NCBI RefSeq assembly: GCF_011602485.2
Contig: NZ_CP050022.2
Span: 558,001 to 622,000, forward strand
Origin: Bradyrhizobium sp. 1(2017)
Lineage (GTDB): Bacteria; Pseudomonadota; Alphaproteobacteria; Rhizobiales; Xanthobacteraceae
DNA length: 64,000 bases
Direction of reading: 5' to 3'
The position numbers and the translations under genes were made by a program. Positions 46,911-54,437 of this stretch are shown piece after piece; the first letter of the stretch is position 1; each line of letters opens with the position of its first letter. Below the pieces are notes generated by a model that was not told the DNA's origin, did not search any database, and saw only the letters and a program-made list of their open reading frames with translations.

Positions 46911-47912
46911 ATGATCATCTCGGGACTTGGCAAGGCGGGGTTGCGTAGCATGGCGAATAAGGGCGCTTGTACACTCATGTCGCTGTGCCTCCTCGCATGC
47001 CCCGTCGCAGCGCAAACCTATCCAAGCCGTTCTATTACCATGATCGTTCCCTATGCTGCAGGGGGCCCGACGGATACCGTGGCTCGCGTCGTCGCCGACG
47101 CGATGGGACGCGATCTGGGACAGCGCGTGATCGTCGAAAACGCAGCTGGGGCAGGCGGTACCATCGGGTCCTTGCGGGCCGCCAAAGCCGAGCCGAACGG
47201 CTACACGCTGATCCTCAATCACATAGGAATGGCGACGGCGCCGATCCTCTACCCCGGATCGGTAGATCCCCTTACGTCGTTCGAATACATCGGGCTTGTC
47301 GCGGACGTGCCGATGACCATCGTGGCTCGACGGTCATTTCAACCGAACACGCTGAAGGAATTGATCGATTACACCGCCAAGCAGGGAAACAAGATCACTT
47401 ACGCGAATGCGGGAGCTGGAACGGCGTCACATATCTGCGGAGTTCTGTTCGCTTCCGAGACCGGGGCGCAGCCCGTCACCGTTCCCTATAAGGGCACTGG
47501 ACCCGCAATGATTGATCTGCTCGGCGAGCAAGTGGATTTCATGTGCGATCAGACGACCAATACGACGAACCAGATAAAATCCCGCGAGATCAAGGCGTAT
47601 GCCGTCACGACGGCGCAGAGAATACCAGCGCTGGTCGACATCCCTTCCGTAAAGGAGGCGGGACTTGGAAATCTGGAGCTGTCGATTTGGCACGGAATAT
47701 ACGCTCCGAAGGGCACCGCTGCAGAGGTAGCAGCAAGGCTAACGTCTGCGCTTCAATCGGCCCTGAAGGATGAAGTCGTCCTCGAACGCTTCAATCAACT
47801 CAGCGCTCTTCCGGTGTCGAATGATCAGGCGAGCGCGGCTGCATTGAAGGCAAAACTCACATCAGAAATCACTCGGTGGAAGAAGGTCCTTGCCGCGGAG
47901 ATCGCAAAGTAG
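46911..47912 (+). CDS. Bug-family (tripartite tricarboxylate) solute-binding protein
   Basis: A 333-aa exported protein. The N-terminus contains a signal peptide (NKGACTLMSLCLLACPVAAQ), then the Bug signature: YPSRSITMIVPYAAGGPTDT, VVADAMGRDLGQRVIVENAAGAGG and NGYTLILNHIGMA. A later conserved block is VPYKGTGPAMIDLLGEQVDFM. Bug proteins bind small carboxylates or aromatic acids and either feed TctAB-type permeases or act as sensors. No TctA/TctB gene is in the window, so it is an orphan. GGAGGAGCCAC precedes the ATG. It sits between CoA-transferase 2 and the ThDP enzyme, which suggests that it captures their substrate. Confidence 0.93.
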   Translation: MIISGLGKAGLRSMANKGACTLMSLCLLACPVAAQTYPSRSITMIVPYAAGGPTDTVARVVADAMGRDLGQRVIVENAAGAGGTIGSLRAAKAEPNGYTLILNHIGMATAPILYPGSVDPLTSFEYIGLVADVPMTIVARRSFQPNTLKELIDYTAKQGNKITYANAGAGTASHICGVLFASETGAQPVTVPYKGTGPAMIDLLGEQVDFMCDQTTNTTNQIKSREIKAYAVTTAQRIPALVDIPSVKEAGLGNLELSIWHGIYAPKGTAAEVAARLTSALQSALKDEVVLERFNQLSALPVSNDQASAAALKAKLTSEITRWKKVLAAEIAK

Positions 47913-48092
47913 TTGCGGCCGGCTCATTTGCGGCCGACGCTCCTTGGCACCGTGTCGAACGCCAGCCCTTCAGCTATATCCGAAGCCTGTCGGGTCGCGA
48001 CCGACTTGAGTCGTCATCTTTCGATGAGGTCCTTTCATCGGGGGAACGGTCGGCGTTGATGAAAAGCGCGGGAAAGTGGGAGAGCGATCGTC

Positions 48093-49808
48093 ATGGGGAC
48101 TAAGTTGCGCGGCGCGGACATCGTTGCACAGTCATTGGAACGATTGGGGTGCAGCAGGATCTTTACGTTGTCCGGCAACCACATCATGCCCATCTTTGAT
48201 GCTGTCCTTGAGACGAAGATTCAGTTGACCCACGTGAGGCACGAAGCCGCCGCTGTGCATATGGCCGACGGGTGGGGCCGGGTCACCGGCGAGCCAGGCG
48301 TGGCGATGGTGACCGGCGGGCCGGGCCATGTAAATGCGCTCGGAGCATTGTTCGCGGCCCAAGCTGCGGAATCGCCAGTAGTGCTCCTTTCCGGTCACGC
48401 GGCGACTTGGGAACTGGGGCGAGGCGGCTTCCAGGAAATTAAACAGGCGGACATGGCGAAGCCGGTGACCAAGGCGTCATGGACCGCAACGTCGACCGCT
48501 GCGCTCGGAAAGGATATCGGCGAAGCGTTTCGATTGGCCCGGGAAGGGCGCCCCGGACCCGTAAATGTCAGCTTACCGTCGGACCTACTCGATGAAACAG
48601 TCGGTCCGGACGAAGTTGTTTGGCCAGAAGTCCCCGGTTCGATTGACGGAGGAGATATCGAAGCGGCGGTCGCGGATAAGATACTCTCCGCGATCGCGTC
48701 GTCGGAGCGGCCGATCATCTTTGCGCCGCCCGCGCTCTCGAGCGTAGATGGGCGCGCGCTTCTCAAGGAACTGGAAGTTGCGACCAATGCACCTGCCGTC
48801 ATCCTGGAAAGTCCACGCGGGACTGCTGATGCAACTTTAGGTGCGTTCGCGGATCTCGTCCAATCGGTGGATCTCGTCGTGCTTTTGGGGAAAGCGTTGG
48901 ACTTTACCACCCGCTGGGCTGCAGCGCCGCACTACAGATCGGACGTCCGACTTGTCGTCGTCGATCCAGATCCGGCCATGGTTGGACGCGCAATGAATGA
49001 GGTCGGTTCTCGCGTTCTGGTAGGGTGCGTGGCTGACACGAAGGTTGCCGCTCGGACGCTGATCGCGCGCGCTTCGAGTTTGGCCCTGCGAAGCTCAGAT
49101 TGGCTTAAACGGGCCCGTTCAGCGCTGGACGACAGGCCCGCGGAATGGACCTCCGTCTCCTCGTCAACAGAGGGGCGACTTCATCCAGTTGAAATGTTGC
49201 GCGTGCTAAGGCCCTATATAGATGGCGACAAGGACGCCGTACTGGTCTCCGACGGCGGCGAGATCGGGCAATGGGCCCAGAGTATCCTCCCATGCAGGCG
49301 CCGAATGGTGAACGGCGTATCGGGCGCAATCGGAAGCTCACTCTCGTTGGCAATCGCCGCCCGCTATGCCGAGCCGAAAGCGCCGATCTTTACGGTAATT
49401 GGCGACGGTAGCCTAGGATTCCATCTGGCCGAGTTCGAGACAGCAATTCGATGCCGTCTGCCGTTCGTAGCAGTTGTCGGAAACGACGGCTGTTGGAATG
49501 CGGAAAGCCAGATTCAATTGAGATCGTACGGTCCAAACCGTATGCACAACATGGATCTCACTCCCGCGCGCTATGACCTCGTTGTCGAAGCGCTTGGCGG
49601 CCACGGAGAGTTCGTCGACCGGGCGGCTGATTTTCCCGGAGCCCTCGATCGCGCGCTAGCGAGCGGAAAGCCGGCTTTGATCAATGTTATGATCGAAAGC
49701 ATCGCGGCTCCGACTATCAAACTAACTGAGCATTTTCACACGGGCGTCGCTTGGGAACAGGCCAAGAATGGGCTTGTGTCGAAGGCGAAACCCATTTCCG
49801 GGCCGTAG
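48093..49808 (+). CDS. ThDP-dependent enzyme (acetolactate synthase / 2-hydroxyacyl-CoA lyase-like)
   Basis: A 571-aa thiamine-diphosphate enzyme with the three domains of the acetohydroxyacid synthase superfamily. The N-terminal PYR domain carries the ThDP-activating Glu in LTHVRHEAAAVHMADGWGR. The central domain runs over about 190-330. The C-terminal PP domain has the cofactor motif GDGSLGFHLAEFETAIRCRL ending in VVGNDGCWN. Close relatives include oxalyl-CoA decarboxylase and 2-hydroxyacyl-CoA lyase, which need CoA thioesters; two CoA-transferases nearby support that type of reaction. A genuine biosynthetic acetolactate synthase would normally be paired with a small subunit, absent here. 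The exact substrate is unknown. Confidence 0.88.
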   Translation: MGTKLRGADIVAQSLERLGCSRIFTLSGNHIMPIFDAVLETKIQLTHVRHEAAAVHMADGWGRVTGEPGVAMVTGGPGHVNALGALFAAQAAESPVVLLSGHAATWELGRGGFQEIKQADMAKPVTKASWTATSTAALGKDIGEAFRLAREGRPGPVNVSLPSDLLDETVGPDEVVWPEVPGSIDGGDIEAAVADKILSAIASSERPIIFAPPALSSVDGRALLKELEVATNAPAVILESPRGTADATLGAFADLVQSVDLVVLLGKALDFTTRWAAAPHYRSDVRLVVVDPDPAMVGRAMNEVGSRVLVGCVADTKVAARTLIARASSLALRSSDWLKRARSALDDRPAEWTSVSSSTEGRLHPVEMLRVLRPYIDGDKDAVLVSDGGEIGQWAQSILPCRRRMVNGVSGAIGSSLSLAIAARYAEPKAPIFTVIGDGSLGFHLAEFETAIRCRLPFVAVVGNDGCWNAESQIQLRSYGPNRMHNMDLTPARYDLVVEALGGHGEFVDRAADFPGALDRALASGKPALINVMIESIAAPTIKLTEHFHTGVAWEQAKNGLVSKAKPISGP

Positions 49809-49868
49809 CTCGAACGGTGGGTCTTAGTCAAGAAAAGTCAAAAATCCTTTGTCGTTCAATGGGGATTG

Positions 49869-49889
49869 ACTGACACTCTCTCCGCCATT
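49869..49889 (+). repeat. tRNA-end attachment-site repeat, copy 2
   Basis: The sequence includes CACTCTCTCCGCCATT, identical to the tRNA-Ser end. Extended leftwards as ACTGACAC it also matches copy 3 at 52064. The shared part continues as GCCTCACCCC after a 4-base difference. Confidence 0.75.
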
Positions 49890-49996
49890 GTGCCTCACCC
49901 CACCAATAGCGGCGCCGTTGGCGACGAGCCACGCGGCTGCACGCGGCGCTTGGTCATCCCCTCCTGACCTTTGCCCATCCTACCCTGGAAACCGAC

Positions 49997-50050
49997 AACA
50001 CCGTCGCTTTCTCGGCAGACCTCCGCTCCGACGCCACCGCATTCGCTGGA
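49997..50050 (-). pseudogene. Remnant of a second nitroreductase 3' end
   Basis: This 54-bp stretch matches 51279-51332, the 3' end of the intact nitroreductase gene, at 48 of 54 positions in the same orientation. It encodes PANAVASERRSAEKATV against PANAVVSERKSVEEATV. No upstream homologous sequence remains. The rest of the 49809-50110 gap holds attachment repeat 2 and no supported gene. Confidence 0.65.
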
Positions 50051-50110
50051 GCGGAATGCCGATACCAGCCATTGTCCGCCGAAGATCCATCGCGGACGCC
50101 GCACGAGCGT

Positions 50111-51226
50111 TCAGCACCGACCTGACGGGACGCCGACACGAGCCGGATTACACTCCGGCGGCTTGTCCAACGAGCTACCAAACCATCTACTCGTCAACGA
50201 GCCATCATTGTCGATCCAGGGGATCGGAGGCAATTGCGGCAGGTAGGATGCATACGGCATGACTTTCGCAAGCGTCACTCTGCCCGGAAACCGTGTGAGG
50301 AACGCCTTGTTCATTCCGCCGTCCAGTCCGCTGTATATCGGGGCAGCCGGCAAATTGTCTTCAAGCAATCGCGCGTATTCGAGCTCGTCGGCGCGTTTCT
50401 TCTCCAGCGCCCGCCGCGCGATTTCCGGATTGACGACGAAGGGAGGACATTTTTCGGCAGGGTTGAACACGAGAGGGGACGGCGAATTCGGGGGAGGTTG
50501 CGCATCGAAGACATAGCGGCGGTCGCACACATCCACCCGCGGTTCGAGCCGCGTCGTCTCGAAATGATCGTTGCCGATCTTGAGCATTTTCCAGAAGGGC
50601 AGGTTGGGGCTATTTCGATGCCGCGCCAGATTTGCCGGCGTGAGGCGGAACGGATAGGCCTGGACCTGGAACGACGGCCGGCCGCCGAGGAATGAGTCGC
50701 GCGCCAACGAATAGATTTCGCTTATCTGTTCGTCGGTCATGGCATAGCAACCGCTCGACCAGCAGTCGCCGTGGATCATGAGGAAGCTGCCGTGGCGCTT
50801 GTTCGCCCTGTCGAACGTGTTGGGGTAGCCGAGGTTGATCGAAAGATAGAAGTTGGAGTTGGGATTCATCAACTCAGGTGTAATTGTATAGAACCCTTCC
50901 GGAGCCTGCCGGTCGCCCTCGTACAATTTCGGCCCGAGATCGCCCGACCACCGACAGATTGGATAAGTCTTGAGGATCTGGAAACGGCCGCTCGTGTCCT
51001 GTTTCCAGACCTCGAGCTCGGCCTCCTCCTTGAAAAGACGCATAACGATCGGCGAATATTTTGGCATCTTCTTCTGTTCGAGCAGCGAGAGCAGCTCGGG
51101 CGGTAGCTCCTGTGTTGCCTTGGCCGGCAACGGCTTGCTGCCTTCGCCAAGGCAGGCGACCGGCATCAAGGCAGCCGCAAAGGCGGCTACCAGCACAAGC
51201 GCACGCCGGGCCCTCGCGCGGATCAC
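50111..51226 (-). CDS. L,D-transpeptidase-fold protein of the YafK/DpaA type
   Basis: A 371-aa exported protein. A signal sequence (ALVLVAAFAAALMPVA, residues 9-24) is followed by a short linker and a YkuD domain (about 55-200). The catalytic motif reads MIHGDCWSSGCYAMTDEQI, matching YafK-type proteins, which keep His, Ser, Gly and the nucleophilic Cys. In E. coli the YafK-type enzyme detaches Braun lipoprotein from peptidoglycan rather than cross-linking it. About 170 residues follow the domain, rich in proline, with no recognised fold. GTG 51226 is preceded by GGAGG at eight bases. It lies between attachment repeats 2 and 3, just downstream of the nitroreductase gene. Confidence 0.88.
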   Translation of the reverse strand: MIRARARRALVLVAAFAAALMPVACLGEGSKPLPAKATQELPPELLSLLEQKKMPKYSPIVMRLFKEEAELEVWKQDTSGRFQILKTYPICRWSGDLGPKLYEGDRQAPEGFYTITPELMNPNSNFYLSINLGYPNTFDRANKRHGSFLMIHGDCWSSGCYAMTDEQISEIYSLARDSFLGGRPSFQVQAYPFRLTPANLARHRNSPNLPFWKMLKIGNDHFETTRLEPRVDVCDRRYVFDAQPPPNSPSPLVFNPAEKCPPFVVNPEIARRALEKKRADELEYARLLEDNLPAAPIYSGLDGGMNKAFLTRFPGRVTLAKVMPYASYLPQLPPIPWIDNDGSLTSRWFGSSLDKPPECNPARVGVPSGRC

Positions 51227-51259
51227 TGCTGCACCTCCAGCCCTTCCGCCCGCGCGCCG

Positions 51260-51937
51260 TTAACTCTCGAACCCAACAAACACCGTCGCTTCCTCGACCG
51301 ACTTCCGCTCCGACACCACCGCATTCGCCGGAAAAGTCTCGTCCGGCCAGCCCAGCGCGATGCTTTTCATGATGACCTGATCGTCGGCGATCCCTGCGTG
51401 CTCGCGCACCACGGGGGATTGCATGATGCCCTGGCTGTTGATCACGGCGCCGAGCCCGCGCGACCACGCGGCGTTGACCAGGGCGGTCGCCACGGCGCCG
51501 CAATCGAAGGGCGTATCGTCGCTGCCATCTAGCACGCGGTCATAGGTGATGATCACGCAGACGGGCGCGTCGAACTGGCGGAAGCCGCGCAGCACCCAGT
51601 CCTGGCGTTTGTCCATGTTGTCGCGCTCGATTCCCATTGCGGAGAATAATTGCTTGGCGACGCCGACCTGCCTGTCGCGGTGCTTGCCTGCAAAGGCCTG
51701 GCCCGTGCGGAACTCGCGCGACTGCGGGACGCCCGCCACCATCCGTTCGGTGTTGCCGGCGCGGATCCGATCCAGCGGTTCGCCGGTGATGACATAGAAA
51801 TTCCAGGGCTGGGTGTTCATCGACGACGGAGCGCGCATCGCCAACCCGATGATTTCCGCAATCAGCTCCTTGGGTACCGGATCGGGTTTGTAACCGCGGA
51901 TGCTCCGGCGACCGAGGATGACGTCATCAAACTGCAT
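51260..51937 (-). CDS. Nitroreductase family protein (FMN-dependent)
   Basis: A 225-aa NAD(P)H:FMN oxidoreductase of the nitro-FMN-reductase fold. Typical FMN-binding segments are GRRSIRGYKPDPVPKELI at the N-terminus, APSSMNTQPWNFYVITG, and LGAVINSQGIMQSPVVREH near the C-terminus. These enzymes reduce nitroaromatics, quinones or enals, and the physiological substrate is usually unknown. It is followed by the YafK-like gene after 33 bp, and attachment repeat 3 lies 127 bp upstream of its start. A decayed copy of its 3' end occurs at 49997-50050, so the region has been duplicated or rearranged. Confidence 0.92.
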   Translation of the reverse strand: MQFDDVILGRRSIRGYKPDPVPKELIAEIIGLAMRAPSSMNTQPWNFYVITGEPLDRIRAGNTERMVAGVPQSREFRTGQAFAGKHRDRQVGVAKQLFSAMGIERDNMDKRQDWVLRGFRQFDAPVCVIITYDRVLDGSDDTPFDCGAVATALVNAAWSRGLGAVINSQGIMQSPVVREHAGIADDQVIMKSIALGWPDETFPANAVVSERKSVEEATVFVGFES

Positions 51938-52063
51938 CTGTGTGGAATTCCCCTGACAAGTTCTGAAACAGTTGGGATTTTCGCGGTTTCGGCGCCCTCG
52001 CGCAAGCGGCGGGGTGTCCTCAACGGTCCAGCCACGCGGAACATGATCGCATCAATATTGCGC

Positions 52064-52082
52064 ACTGACACTCTCTCCGCCA
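52064..52082 (+). repeat. tRNA-end attachment-site repeat, copy 3
   Basis: ACTGACACTCTCTCCGCCA matches copy 2 over 19 bases and the tRNA-Ser end over 14. It lies three bases from the stop of the LysR gene at 52086, probably the right edge of the accessory region. Confidence 0.7.
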
Positions 52083-52085
52083 GCC

Positions 52086-53036
52086 TCACCCCGCCAACTT
52101 CCACCCATCCCCCGCCCGCTTCAGCGTGGGATCGCTCACCCGCACGTGCTCGGCGAGGAAATCGATGAACGCGCGGACGCGCGCGGGCAGGGGCGCGGTG
52201 TGGCCGACATAGACGGCGTGGATGTCTTCGCGGTCGCCGGGATTGTAGCCTTGCAGCACCGGCACGAGGCGTCCGGATTCGATGTCGGGGCCGATATGGA
52301 AGAGGGCGAGGCGGGCGAGGCCGACGCCGCCGAGGCAGAGGCGGCGAGCGGCTTCGCCGTCGCTGGCGCGCGCGACCGGCGGCGGCATGGCCTCCTCGGT
52401 GCGGTCGCCGCGCTTGAACGGCCAGCCGCCGCGGATGCGCGGAAAGGTCCAGCCGATGCCGCGATGCGCGGTGAGATCCGCCGGCGTCCTCGGCGCGCCG
52501 CAACGGGCGAGATAGTCGGGCGCGCCGACCACGACCATGCGGCTGGTGCCGAGCTTTCGTGCGACCAGACGCGACGCACGCAATGGTCCGACCCGGATCG
52601 CGACGTCGGCGCGTTCCTGCATCAGGTCGATCGTCGTGTCCGTCAGCATGAGATCGAGCGTGACGTCGGGATGCTCTTCCAGAAAGCGCGGGATCAGCGG
52701 CATCAGATGCAGCATGCCGAAGGGAATGTTGCTGTTCACTGTCAGGCGGCCGCGCGGCGTCGCGCCGGAGGCCGCCTCGCGTTCGGCCTCCTCCATCTCT
52801 GCGAGGATCCGCACGGCCCGCTGGTAGAAGGCCTGGCCTTCCTCGGTCAGGGTCAACTTGCGCGTGGTGCGGGTGACGAGGCGGCAGCCAAGCCGTGCCT
52901 CCAGCCGGGACATCAGTTTGCTCACGCCCGACGGCGTCAGGCGCAGTTTACGCGCGGCCTGGGTGAAGCCGCCGAGATCGACGACGCGGACGAAGACCTC
53001 CATCTCGGCTGAACGGTTGGTGTCGAAACGGGCCAT
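52086..53036 (-). CDS. LysR-family transcriptional regulator
   Basis: A 316-aa regulator of the CrgA/AaeR-like subgroup. The helix-turn-helix is at about residues 15-45 (GGFTQAARKLRLTPSGVSKLMSRLE), followed by the linker helix and an effector domain starting near GRLTVNSNIPFGMLHLMPLIP. It is divergent from the MFS exporter gene at 53135, with 98 bp between and an inverted repeat TTCA-N5-TGAA next to its own start, so it probably controls that exporter. It lies immediately outside the last tRNA-end repeat and is probably part of the ancestral chromosome. Confidence 0.93.
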   Translation of the reverse strand: MARFDTNRSAEMEVFVRVVDLGGFTQAARKLRLTPSGVSKLMSRLEARLGCRLVTRTTRKLTLTEEGQAFYQRAVRILAEMEEAEREAASGATPRGRLTVNSNIPFGMLHLMPLIPRFLEEHPDVTLDLMLTDTTIDLMQERADVAIRVGPLRASRLVARKLGTSRMVVVGAPDYLARCGAPRTPADLTAHRGIGWTFPRIRGGWPFKRGDRTEEAMPPPVARASDGEAARRLCLGGVGLARLALFHIGPDIESGRLVPVLQGYNPGDREDIHAVYVGHTAPLPARVRAFIDFLAEHVRVSDPTLKRAGDGWKLAG

Positions 53037-53041
53037 GTTGA

Positions 53042-53056
53042 ATTCACGTCATGAAT
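53042..53056. promoter_or_regulatory. Inverted repeat ATTCA-N5-TGAAT, candidate LysR box
   Basis: The repeat fits the T-N11-A pattern of LysR boxes. It is six bases upstream of the LysR start and 79 bp upstream of the divergent MFS gene. Confidence 0.45.
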
Positions 53057-53134
53057 GATTGGATTGCGGACATCCTAATGGTTTTGCGCGGGCACTTCTA
53101 TCTGCGTGGCTCGTCCCATCCATCGGAGCCACGC

Positions 53135-54316
53135 ATGCCTCTCGCCGTCCTCGCGCTCACCGCCGGTGCCTTCGGCATCGGCACCACCGAATTCATCATC
53201 ATGGGCCTCCTGCTCCAGGTCGCCGCCGACATGCATGTCTCGGTGCCGGTCGCCGGCCTGCTCATCTCCGGCTATGCGCTCGGCGTATTTGTCGGCGCGC
53301 CAATCCTGACGCTGGCGACGCGGCGGATGCCGCGCAAAACCGTGCTGCTGGCGCTGATGGCGATCTTCACATTGGGTAATGCCGCCTGCGCGCTGGCACC
53401 GAACTACGAATTGCTGATGGCGGCACGCGTCCTGACCTCGCTCGCCCACGGCACTTTCTTCGGCGTCGGGTCGGTGGTGGCCACGGGCCTCGTTCCCGAG
53501 GACAAGCAGGCCTCCGCGATTGCCACCATGTTCATCGGCCTCACGGTCGCGACGCTTTTGGGCGTGCCCTTCGGCGCCTGGTTCGGCCTGATGCTGGGCT
53601 GGCGCGCGGCGTTCTGGGCCGTGACGGTCATCGGCGTGATCGCCTTTGCCGTGGTCGCGGCCCTCGTTCCCGGCCATGTCGGCAACGGGGACAAGCCGGT
53701 CTCGCTTGCCGAGGAAGTCGCGGTGCTCGGTCGCCCGCAGGTGCTGCTCGGCCTTGCCATGACCGTGTTCGGCTTCGCCGGCCTGTTCGTCGTCTTCACC
53801 TACATCCAGCCGATCCTGACGCGCTTCACCGGCTTTTCGGACGGTGCGGTCTCGCCGATTCTGCTGGTGTTCGGCGCAGGTCTCGCGATCGGCAACGTCG
53901 CCGGCGGCAAGCTTGCCGACCGTGGTCTCGCCGGCGCGCTGATCGGAACGCTCGCCGCGCTCGCCATTGTGCTGCTTGGGCTTGCCGCCGTGCTGTCGGT
54001 CAAGATCGCGGCGATCGTGCTGATCCTGCTACTGGGCATCGCTGCCTTTGCGACCGTCGCCCCGCTCCAGCTTCGCGTGCTGGAAGCGGCCGGTCCCAGT
54101 GGCCGCACGCTGGCCTCCAGCCTCAACATCGCCGCGTTCAATCTCGGCAATGCTCTCGGTGCCTGGGCCGGCGGCGTCACCATCGATCGCGGGCTCGGCC
54201 TCTCGGCGCTGCCTCTGGTCGCAGCCGGCATCACCGCCGTCGGTCTCGTGTTGGCGCTGTGGAGCCTGCGGCTCGACCGAGCGCAGGCGGCGGTCGCGGT
54301 CTGTCCCGCGGAATAA
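53135..54316 (+). CDS. MFS transporter, AraJ/DHA1-type exporter
   Basis: A 393-aa protein with 12 predicted helices. The N-terminus LALTAGAFGIGTTEFIIMGLL is characteristic of the arabinose-efflux/DHA1 drug exporters, as is GVFVGAPILTLATRRMPRKTVL in loop 2-3. The central GRPQVLLGLAMTVFGFAGLFVVFTYIQPIL begins the second half. ATG 53135 fits the family; upstream in-frame codons from 53051 add 28 atypical residues. GGAG lies just upstream. It is divergent from a LysR regulator. The substrate may be a sugar, drug or amino-acid metabolite. Confidence 0.93.
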   Translation: MPLAVLALTAGAFGIGTTEFIIMGLLLQVAADMHVSVPVAGLLISGYALGVFVGAPILTLATRRMPRKTVLLALMAIFTLGNAACALAPNYELLMAARVLTSLAHGTFFGVGSVVATGLVPEDKQASAIATMFIGLTVATLLGVPFGAWFGLMLGWRAAFWAVTVIGVIAFAVVAALVPGHVGNGDKPVSLAEEVAVLGRPQVLLGLAMTVFGFAGLFVVFTYIQPILTRFTGFSDGAVSPILLVFGAGLAIGNVAGGKLADRGLAGALIGTLAALAIVLLGLAAVLSVKIAAIVLILLLGIAAFATVAPLQLRVLEAAGPSGRTLASSLNIAAFNLGNALGAWAGGVTIDRGLGLSALPLVAAGITAVGLVLALWSLRLDRAQAAVAVCPAE

Positions 54317-54437
54317 GGCAGGCGGCGCGATCGCGGACAATTCGCCGCGTCGCGCCATCGCGCCATGCAGAAAACGCACCTGTACACCTCCTTTCGCCAT
54401 CCGTAACCTCCGCGGCGCAATTTTCAGGAGGTGCGAC

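Larger units (their letters stand above)
41396..49889. mobile_element. Genomic island inserted at tRNA-Ser, segment 1
   Basis: The segment is bounded by the tRNA 3' end and an exact 16-bp direct copy at 49874-49889. It contains seven metabolic or regulatory genes plus a gene remnant just inside the left junction. The codon mix looks visibly less GC-biased than the surrounding genes, although base composition was not computed. No integrase, transposase or conjugation gene is present, so it is either decayed or mobilised in trans. Confidence 0.65.

Noticed and set aside
41396..52063. Search for an integrase, transposase, plasmid or phage gene in the accessory region
   Set aside because: Every supported gene is metabolic, envelope-related or regulatory; no recombinase motif was found on either strand.
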